Shown: in pieces, positions 58,853-64,000 of the stretch | Layout: every line of letters starts with the position of its first letter | Numbering within the stretch: the first letter of the stretch is position 1 | Assembly: GCF_030817475.1 (NCBI RefSeq) | Contig: NZ_JAUSZJ010000002.1 | Location: 4,044,626-4,108,625 of the forward strand | Direction of reading: 5' to 3' | Length of the DNA: 64,000 nt | From: Streptomyces sp. V2I9 | Lineage (GTDB): Bacteria > Actinomycetota > Actinomycetes > Streptomycetales > Streptomycetaceae | The notes under the pieces: generated by a model | Told to the model about the DNA's origin: nothing | Databases searched by the model: none | The model's input: only the letters and a program-made list of their open reading frames with translations | Position numbers and translations under genes: made by a program

Positions 58853-60148
58853 TCAGTTCCTCGGCCCGGCGCCGGAGTCCGGCCGGCCCTGGCGCGGCAG
58901 TCCGCCCGCCCCCGCGGCGGCGTCGGTGTCGGAGTCGCAGTACTCGCGCACGGCGCTGGTCCGGGCGACGATCCGCCCCCGGTGGACCACGACGCGGCTG
59001 TAGCCGAGGGAGAGAGCCGCGGAGAGCCGTTCGCCGCGTACGGCGAGGAGTTCGGCCGGGAAGCCCGCCTCGACGCGCACGGCGGGCAGGCCGAGGGCCT
59101 CACGAGCGGTCGTGGAGACCAGGTCGTACGCCTGCTCGGCGCGCAGCCCCGCCTGCGAGGCGAGGAGGTACGCCGCCTCCAGCGGGTCACCCCGGCCCAC
59201 GGGGTTGGCCGTGTCCCGCAGCGCCCCGCTGCCCGCCGCCACGTGTACGCCGGCCGAGCGCAGCAACCGTACGGGGGTGGTGGTACGGCGCTCCGAGCCG
59301 GCACAGCCGCCCTGGGGCAGGCAGACCACGGTGATCCCGGCGGCGGCCAGCCGGTCGGCGACGCGGGTCGCGGCGTCCAGGGGCAGGTGGGCCAGCCCGG
59401 CGCAGGGGCCGAGGACGACGCCGGGGCGCAGACCGGCGGCCATGGAGGCGAGCCGGGCCAGCCGGGCGGGGTCGTCGCCGTCGGTGTGCAGGTCCACCGG
59501 GCAGCCGTGCTCGGCGGCGATCTCCAGGACGGCCTCGGTGTAGCCCGTGGGATCCGGGTCGAGGTCGGGACAGCCGCCGACGACGGCCGCGCCCATCTTC
59601 ACCGCGTCCCTGAGCATGGCGAGGCTGTCCGCCCCGGCGATGCCGGTGAGGAGCCGGGGGACCGCGACCGGCAGGACGTCGGCGAGGCCGCGCAGGGCCC
59701 GGCGGGCCTGCAGGACGGCTTCGAGCGGGGCGAGCCCCCGGACGTCCCCGACGCGGACGTGGGTGCGCAGGGCGGTGGCCCCGTGGCCGAGCTGGAGGAG
59801 GGCGGCCTCGGTGGCGCGGCGCTGGATGTCCTCGGTGCGATGGGAGGCGGGCCCCGCGCTGTCGGGGGCCGCGCTGTCCGCGGTGAGGGCGGTGTCGCTG
59901 TGGGCGTGGGCCTCGGCCGGGGCCGGGAGCAGGAGGTAGCCGCGGAGGTCGATGCGGGGGCCGCGCGCGGTGAGGCTGCCCGCGGTGCCGACGGCCTCGA
60001 TCCGGCTGCCGCTGAGGCGTACGTCGACGGTTCGGCCGTCGACGAGCCGGGCGCCGCCGAGGACCAGGGCGGGGGATTCGGCGGGGGTGGCCGCGTCGGC
60101 GCTGTCGGGCACGTTGTCGTCGGGCCGCCGTGGCTGGCTGTCAGGCAT
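58853..60148 (-). CDS. Amidohydrolase-family protein (cytosine deaminase-like), altered metal site
   Basis: A 431-residue TIM-barrel amidohydrolase. The first metal motif is APAEAHAHSDT, later His ligands are in VDLHTDGDD and GLAHLPLDAA. Where deaminases have an Asp after SxD (G-S-D-x-x-x-D), this protein reads AAGSGALRDTANPVGRGDPL, so the catalytic Asp seems to be Gly. It also has a small Pro/Asp-rich N-terminus. It may bind a metal but be catalytically changed or inactive. CAGGAG precedes the ATG. Confidence 0.8.
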   Translation of the reverse strand: MPDSQPRRPDDNVPDSADAATPAESPALVLGGARLVDGRTVDVRLSGSRIEAVGTAGSLTARGPRIDLRGYLLLPAPAEAHAHSDTALTADSAAPDSAGPASHRTEDIQRRATEAALLQLGHGATALRTHVRVGDVRGLAPLEAVLQARRALRGLADVLPVAVPRLLTGIAGADSLAMLRDAVKMGAAVVGGCPDLDPDPTGYTEAVLEIAAEHGCPVDLHTDGDDPARLARLASMAAGLRPGVVLGPCAGLAHLPLDAATRVADRLAAAGITVVCLPQGGCAGSERRTTTPVRLLRSAGVHVAAGSGALRDTANPVGRGDPLEAAYLLASQAGLRAEQAYDLVSTTAREALGLPAVRVEAGFPAELLAVRGERLSAALSLGYSRVVVHRGRIVARTSAVREYCDSDTDAAAGAGGLPRQGRPDSGAGPRN

Positions 60149-60402
60149 CGCGCTCCTGGGGAGGGGACAGATCACACGGAGTGACCACACCCTAGGCGGG
60201 CGCGGGGACGGCTTCCGGGAGGAGCGGAATAGTCGTACCGGTGCGCCCGTTCCGGCCGCCGGCCGGGCCCGTTCCGCAGGCGCGTTCGACCTGGATCAAG
60301 CCCTGATCAGGGGGTGTGGACGCTCCCGGACGGAGGGTCGGATCGTGGGCGACAAACGGATTTGGGCAACCGGCCCGAGACCGTGTAATGTCTTCATCGC
60401 TC

Positions 60403-60475
60403 GCCCCAATAGCTCAGTCGGTAGAGCGTCTCCATGGTAAGGAGAAGGTCTGCGGTTCGATTCCGCATTGGGGCT
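60403..60475 (+). tRNA. tRNA-Thr (GGT)
   Basis: A 73-nucleotide tRNA. Acceptor GCCCCAA pairs with TTGGGGC, D-arm GCTC/GAGC, the anticodon stem TCTCC/GGAGA encloses ATGGTAA with anticodon GGT, and the T-loop is TTCGATT. CCA is not encoded. Confidence 0.95.
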
Positions 60476-60490
60476 CTGGTGATCGGGAAA

Positions 60491-60506
60491 CCCCGCTTCG
60501 GCGGGG
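60491..60506 (+). other. UUCG-capped hairpin between two tRNAs
   Basis: CCCCGC-TTCG-GCGGGG lies in the 46-base spacer between tRNA-Thr and tRNA-Met. A TTCG tetraloop on a GC stem is very stable. It may stop read-through or guide processing of a shared precursor. Confidence 0.6.
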
Positions 60507-60521
60507 GGACTCAGTCATCAA

Positions 60522-60594
60522 AGCGGTGTAGCTCAGTCGGTAGAGCAAGCGGCTCATAATCGCTGTGTCACCGGTTCAAGTCCGGTCACCGCTA
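60522..60594 (+). tRNA. tRNA-Met (CAT), elongator type
   Basis: A 73-nucleotide tRNA. AGCGGTG pairs with CACCGCT, anticodon stem AGCGG/TCGCT with loop CTCATAA (CAT), and T-loop TTCAAGT. The first acceptor pair is intact A-T and the anticodon stem lacks three G-C pairs, so it is not the initiator. A lysidine-modified tRNA-Ile is a less likely alternative. Confidence 0.9.
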
Positions 60595-60682
60595 CTAACG
60601 GTAGCCGATGGTTGGGTCGGTCCTTCGATCGGCTACCCTTTTATGCGTTCATCCGTTCATCGTCCGTCCAAGGAGCACTCAC

Positions 60683-60847
60683 GTGGCTGCCACCGACGTC
60701 CGCCCGAAGATCACGCTGGCCTGCGTGGAGTGCAAGGAGCGGAACTACATCACCAAGAAGAACCGGCGTAACAACCCGGACCGTCTTGAGATGAAGAAGC
60801 ACTGCCCGCGCTGCAACTCGCACACCGCGCACCGCGAAACGCGCTGA
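60683..60847 (+). CDS. rpmG: 50S ribosomal protein L33
   Basis: A 54-residue ribosomal protein. The zinc-binding pairs are CVEC (about residues 14-17) and CPRC (about 40-43), so this is the zinc-containing C+ form. The GTG start has AAGGAG upstream. The tRNA-Thr/tRNA-Met/rpmG order followed by MaoC-like genes recurs in actinomycetes. A nested hairpin terminator follows. Confidence 0.95.
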
Positions 60848-60858
60848 ATCAGGCTCGT

Positions 60859-60893
60859 ACACGAGGCCGTCCCCACTGGGGGCGGCCTCGTGT
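60859..60893. terminator. Terminator of rpmG
   Basis: Sixteen-base arms (60859-60874 and 60878-60893) with one T-G wobble and an ACT loop, starting 12 bases beyond the stop, then TCGTTGT. A textbook hairpin. Confidence 0.9.
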
Positions 60894-60970
60894 CGTTGTA
60901 TGGGGCCGCCCCCGCACGGGGAGCGCCCGTATTCGTCTTTCACCAGGTTCCATCAGGAGGTAGCGAGCTC

Positions 60971-61423
60971 ATGGCGCTCGACCAGTCCTTCGTGGGGCGG
61001 ACCTATCCGCCCACTCCGGCGTACGAGGTCGGCCGGGAGAAGATCCGCGAGTTCGCCGAGGCGGTGGGCGACGCCAATCCGGCGTACGTCGACGCGGAGG
61101 CCGCCCGCGCGCTCGGGTACGCCGATGTGATCGCGCCGCCCACGTTCGTGTTCTCGATCACGTACCGGGCCGCCGGAGCCGTGGTGCAGGACCCGCAGCT
61201 GGGCCTGGACTACAGCCGGGTGGTCCACGGGGACCAGAAGTTCTCCTACGTGCGTCCGGTGCGGGCGGGGGACCGGCTGACGGTCACCTCGACGATCGAG
61301 GGCATCAAGTCGCTCGCGGGCAACGACGTCCTCGACATCCGCGGGGATGTGTACGACGAGGCCGGTGAGCTGGTGGTCACGGCGCTCACGAAGCTGGTGG
61401 CGCGCGCCGCCGAGGAGGCGTGA
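60971..61423 (+). CDS. MaoC-like dehydratase subunit, N-terminal type (HadA/HadC-like)
   Basis: A 150-residue hotdog protein beginning MALDQSFVGRTYPPTPAYEV, with IREFAEAVGDANPAYVDAEA and APPTFVFSITYRA. It matches the non-catalytic FAS1-dehydratase-like subunit of actinobacterial heterodimeric dehydratases. AGGAGG lies 11 bases before the ATG. It is coupled to the next gene (TGATG overlap), which carries the catalytic residues. Together they should dehydrate 3-hydroxyacyl-ACP or -CoA. Confidence 0.88.
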   Translation: MALDQSFVGRTYPPTPAYEVGREKIREFAEAVGDANPAYVDAEAARALGYADVIAPPTFVFSITYRAAGAVVQDPQLGLDYSRVVHGDQKFSYVRPVRAGDRLTVTSTIEGIKSLAGNDVLDIRGDVYDEAGELVVTALTKLVARAAEEA

Positions 61424-61851
61424 TGACGGCGAAGATCTCGTACGGGTCGGTCGAGGTCGGCACGGAGCTGCCGGCGCAGTCGTTCCCGGTGACACGGGCC
61501 ACGCTCGTGCAGTACGCGGGCGCCTCGGGCGACTTCAACCCCATCCACTGGAACGAGAAGTTCGCCCGCGAGGTCGGGCTGCCGGACGTGATCGCGCACG
61601 GCATGTTCACGATGGCCGAGGCGGTCCGGGTGGTCACGGACTGGGCGGGCGATCCGGGTGCGGTCGTCGACTACGGGGTGCGCTTCACCAAGCCGGTCGT
61701 CGTGCCCAACGACGACAAGGGCACGACGATCGAGGTCAGCGGCAAGGTCGCGGCGAAGCTGGACGACAACCTGGTCCGGGTGGACCTGGTCGCCATGTGC
61801 GACGGCAAGAAGGTGCTGGGGATGTCCCGCGCCGTGGTCCGGCTCGCCTGA
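61423..61851 (+). CDS. MaoC-like dehydratase subunit, catalytic (HadB-like)
   Basis: A 142-residue hotdog protein. The hydratase-2 motif is AGASGDFNPIHWNEKFAREV, with catalytic Asp and His, followed by PDVIAHGMFTMAEA. It pairs with the upstream subunit as in mycobacterial HadAB, where the complex dehydrates beta-hydroxyacyl-ACP in chain elongation. Mycolic acids are not expected in Streptomyces, so the role is probably general fatty-acid metabolism. A start one codon upstream (GTG at 61420) is possible. Confidence 0.9.
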   Translation: MTAKISYGSVEVGTELPAQSFPVTRATLVQYAGASGDFNPIHWNEKFAREVGLPDVIAHGMFTMAEAVRVVTDWAGDPGAVVDYGVRFTKPVVVPNDDKGTTIEVSGKVAAKLDDNLVRVDLVAMCDGKKVLGMSRAVVRLA

Positions 61852-61876
61852 GGCGTACCGGCGCGCAGACAGGGAC

Positions 61877-61921
61877 GAGGGGCGCTCCTCCCGCGGATTC
61901 GTTCGCGGAGGGGCGCCCCTC
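61877..61921. terminator. Terminator after the HadAB-like pair
   Basis: GAGGGGCGC (61877-61885) pairs with GCGCCCCTC (61913-61921), and an inner CGCG/CGCG helix continues the stem with a small bulge. It lies 26 bases beyond the stop. The remaining gap to murB (61922-62097) holds no gene. Confidence 0.8.
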
Positions 61922-62084
61922 CCGTGTGTGCGTCCGGTCCGGGTCCTGGTGTTCATTCGGCGGCAGCAGGAGGAGCAGGAGCGGCGGGAACCGGAGGAGC
62001 GGAAGCCGCGGGTGGTGGCCGGCTGAGCCCCCGGACCCCGCCGTACGGTCCGTGGCCCCGCACGAGCGGCGGGGGCGCGGACCG

Positions 62085-62090
62085 TACTCT
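62085..62090 (+). promoter_or_regulatory. -10 box of leaderless murB
   Basis: TACTCT ends 7 bases before the murB GTG at 62098. There is no purine-rich ribosome-binding site between, so transcription probably starts at the GTG itself. Confidence 0.5.
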
Positions 62091-62097
62091 TGTCCCC

Positions 62098-63153
62098 GTG
62101 CAGGAACTCCACGACGCCCCCCTCGCCCCCCTGACCACCTTCCGGCTCGGCGGCCCCGCCACCCGGCTGCTGACCGCCACGACCGACGCCGAGGTGATCG
62201 CCGCCGTGCGCGAGGCCGACGCGAGCGGCACCCCGCTGCTGGTGATCGGCGGCGGCTCCAACCTGGTCATCGGGGACAAGGGCTTCGACGGCACCGCGCT
62301 GCGCATCGCCACCAAGGGCTTCGACCTCGCGGGCACGTCCCTGGAGCTGGCGGCCGGCGAGGTGTGGACCGACGCCGTCGCCCGGACCGTCGAGGCGGGC
62401 CTCGCGGGCATCGAGTGCCTGGCCGGCATCCCCGGCTCGGCGGGCGCGACCCCCATCCAGAACGTCGGCGCGTACGGGCAGGAGGTGTCCTCCACCATCA
62501 CGGAGGTCGTCGCCTACGACCGGCGCACCCGGGAGACCGTGACGATCCCCAACGCGGAGTGCGCGTTCTCGTACCGTCACAGTCGCTTCAAGGCCGAACC
62601 CGACCGCTTCGTGGTGCTGCGTGTCCGATTCGAGCTGGAAGAGGCGAACGGGCTCTCCGCGCCTCTCAAGTACCCCGAAACGGCCAGGGCTATGGGCGTC
62701 GAGCAGGGCGAGCGCGTTCCCGCGTCGGCGGCCAGGGAAACCGTGCTGAAGCTCCGTGCGGGCAAGGGCATGGTGCTGGACCCGGAGGACCACGACACCT
62801 GGTCCGCGGGGTCCTTCTTCACCAACCCGATCCTCGAACCGGCCGCCTTCCAGGACTTCCTCGGACGGGTCCGCGACCACCTCGGCCCTGAGGTGACGCC
62901 GCCGGCGTTCCCCGCCGAGGGCGGCCGTACGAAGACCTCGGCGGCCTGGCTGATCGACCGGGCCGGATTCACCAAGGGGTACGGCGACGGCCCCGCCCGG
63001 ATCTCCACCAAGCACACCCTCGCCCTCACCAACCGGGGCGCGGCCACCACCGAGGACCTGCTCGCCCTGGCCCGCGAGGTCGTCGCCGGGGTGCACGCGG
63101 CCTTCGGCGTCACGCTGGTCAACGAGCCGGTGACGGTCGGCGTCAGCCTCTAG
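62098..63153 (+). CDS. murB: UDP-N-acetylmuramate dehydrogenase
   Basis: A 351-residue flavoenzyme that reduces UDP-GlcNAc-enolpyruvate to UDP-MurNAc in peptidoglycan synthesis. The N-terminus LAPLTTFRLGGPATRLL and FAD-binding VIGGGSNLVIGDKGFDGT are diagnostic. Catalytic elements are GIPGSAGATPIQNVGAYGQE, SYRHSRFK and the proton-donor Ser in SAGSFFTNP. Length and YRHSRFK loop fit type I MurB. It appears leaderless, a feature more frequent in actinobacteria than in E. coli. The convergent stop at 63225 is 72 bases away. Confidence 0.95.
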   Translation: MQELHDAPLAPLTTFRLGGPATRLLTATTDAEVIAAVREADASGTPLLVIGGGSNLVIGDKGFDGTALRIATKGFDLAGTSLELAAGEVWTDAVARTVEAGLAGIECLAGIPGSAGATPIQNVGAYGQEVSSTITEVVAYDRRTRETVTIPNAECAFSYRHSRFKAEPDRFVVLRVRFELEEANGLSAPLKYPETARAMGVEQGERVPASAARETVLKLRAGKGMVLDPEDHDTWSAGSFFTNPILEPAAFQDFLGRVRDHLGPEVTPPAFPAEGGRTKTSAAWLIDRAGFTKGYGDGPARISTKHTLALTNRGAATTEDLLALAREVVAGVHAAFGVTLVNEPVTVGVSL

Positions 63154-63224
63154 GGCCCGGTCCGCCGTCCGGGGCCAGGGCCCCGCGCGCACCCGTCGGA
63201 CGCAGGGCGCGCGGACGTCCGTGG

Positions 63225-63860
63225 TCAGTACGCGATGCCCACGCCCTGCCTCACCGTCGCCGGATCGTCGGCCATCGCCAGCATGGCGTGGGCCGCGTCG
63301 GCGCGGGAGATGGACCGGCTGCTGCGCGGCGTGCCCCCCACCACCCGCCGGTAGACACCCGTACGCGGCCCGTCGGTCAGCTTCGGCGGGCGCACCGCGG
63401 TCCAGTCCGTCGCGCCGGCGGCCAGCATCGCTTCCATCCGGGCGAGATCGGCGTACAGGTCCGCCAGGACCGCCCCGATCGCCCTGCGCGCCAACCGGTC
63501 GATCAGCGGATCGTCCGCCGGCTCCGGCCCGACCGGCACCGCGCTGACCACCAGCAGCCGCCGTACGCCCTCGGCCTCCATCGCCGACACGATGCGCCCG
63601 GTCAGCCGTTCGGCGACGCCGTCCGCCTTCCGGCCGCGCGCGCCCAGCCCCGAGAACACGGCGTCCCGCCCCGCCACCGCCGCACGGACGGCCGCGGTGT
63701 CGTCCAGCCGGACGACACCGTGCAGCGCGCCGCGGTCCAGCTCCTTCGGGAGCCGGTCCGGGTCGCGGACCACGGCCGTCACCTCGCTCCCCGCCGCGAG
63801 CGCCTGCCCCACGATCTGCCGCCCGATACCGCCGGTCGCCCCGAACACGGTGATCCTCAT
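63225..63860 (-). CDS. NAD(P)-binding protein (NmrA/atypical SDR)
   Basis: A 211-residue Rossmann protein. The loop is VFGATGGIGRQIVGQAL at residues 5-21. Other blocks are RRLLVVSAVPVGPEPADD and WTAVRPPKLTDGPRTGVYR. No Tyr-x-x-x-Lys pair is clear, so NAD(P)-binding without classical SDR catalysis is likely. GAGGGG precedes the ATG at 63860. It is divergent from a TetR gene with a shared operator, the usual pairing of a TetR with the oxidoreductase it represses. Confidence 0.85.
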   Translation of the reverse strand: MRITVFGATGGIGRQIVGQALAAGSEVTAVVRDPDRLPKELDRGALHGVVRLDDTAAVRAAVAGRDAVFSGLGARGRKADGVAERLTGRIVSAMEAEGVRRLLVVSAVPVGPEPADDPLIDRLARRAIGAVLADLYADLARMEAMLAAGATDWTAVRPPKLTDGPRTGVYRRVVGGTPRSSRSISRADAAHAMLAMADDPATVRQGVGIAY

Positions 63861-63873
63861 CGCACGCCCCTCA

Positions 63874-63895
63874 GGTGAGTAAGTATTCACTCACC
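63874..63895. promoter_or_regulatory. TetR operator, 22-base near-palindrome
   Basis: GGTGAGTAAGT-ATTCACTCACC is symmetric at nine of eleven pairs about 63884/63885. It lies 13 bases upstream of the divergent oxidoreductase start and 63 bases from the TetR ATG. Sequence style (TGAGT...ACTCA) and position fit a TetR-family dimer site. Confidence 0.75.
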
Positions 63896-63958
63896 CCTAG
63901 AATGAGTGGCCCCGGTCCGGCCGTCAAGAAGTCCGGGTCACGGCCTGTTGGAGCGCGC

Positions 63959-64000
63959 ATGGACCAGAAGCCCGCCCGCGTCCGGATCCTCGACGCGGCG
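63959..64000 (+). CDS. TetR-family regulator, first 14 codons
   Basis: Only MDQKPARVRILDAA is inside the window. R-x-R-I-L-D-A-A is the typical opening of the TetR DNA-binding domain. The gene runs past the right edge. Divergence from the NAD(P)-binding gene with an operator palindrome between them supports the call. Confidence 0.7.
   Translation, partial: MDQKPARVRILDAA

Overview
This window is very high-GC actinobacterial chromosome, almost certainly Streptomyces. The signs are SARP and DUF397/DUF5753 regulators, an F420/PPOX-type enzyme, GTG starts, ATGA/GTGA-coupled operons, and a second, incomplete complex I operon next to a 2-oxoacid:ferredoxin oxidoreductase. It falls into three parts.

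(1) Positions 1-20039 hold a secondary-metabolite cluster cut by the left edge. A ketosynthase 3' end leads into a coupled set: ketoreductase, canonical ketosynthase III, second reductase and HAD phosphatase. An exporter, FAD hydroxylase and PPOX-fold protein follow. Divergent genes add an MHS transporter coupled to an AfsR-like SARP, an RdmC-like hydrolase, a cysteine-less isochorismatase-fold protein, two aldo/keto reductases (one lacking the catalytic Tyr), a hotdog thioesterase, MarR, a divergent KSIII-like acyltransferase candidate, an enoyl-CoA hydratase and an SDR. This suits a reduced acyl chain built by discrete type II enzymes and then tailored. The product cannot be read from the sequence.

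(2) Positions 20040-34537 are accessory DNA. They hold a DUF5753 regulator with two tandem DUF397 partners, two MarR/MFS or flavoprotein modules, a decayed IS701-type transposase, a frameshifted FAD monooxygenase and RarD. The most notable item is a Ro/Y-RNA locus at 23705-25315. Two related structured RNAs lie just upstream of a broken Ro60-like (TROVE-vWA) gene. The larger RNA carries a circularly permuted tRNA-like domain closed by a TTGC tetraloop, the architecture of bacterial Y RNAs.

(3) Positions 34538-64000 look like conserved core. They include korAB, a NarL-type response regulator with two near-duplicate histidine kinases, and nuoABCHIJKLMN without nuoD, E, F or G. Next come mscL, htpX and small membrane proteins, a translationally coupled ogt/alkB DNA-repair pair, a YajQ-family gene, and tRNA-Tyr, -Thr and -Met. 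The window ends with rpmG, a HadA/HadB-like dehydratase pair, a leaderless murB, and an NAD(P)-binding protein divergent from a TetR gene cut by the right edge.

Strong hairpin terminators and several tandem repeats are given with positions. Start codons were chosen by Shine-Dalgarno spacing and family length, and many are internal to longer open frames.
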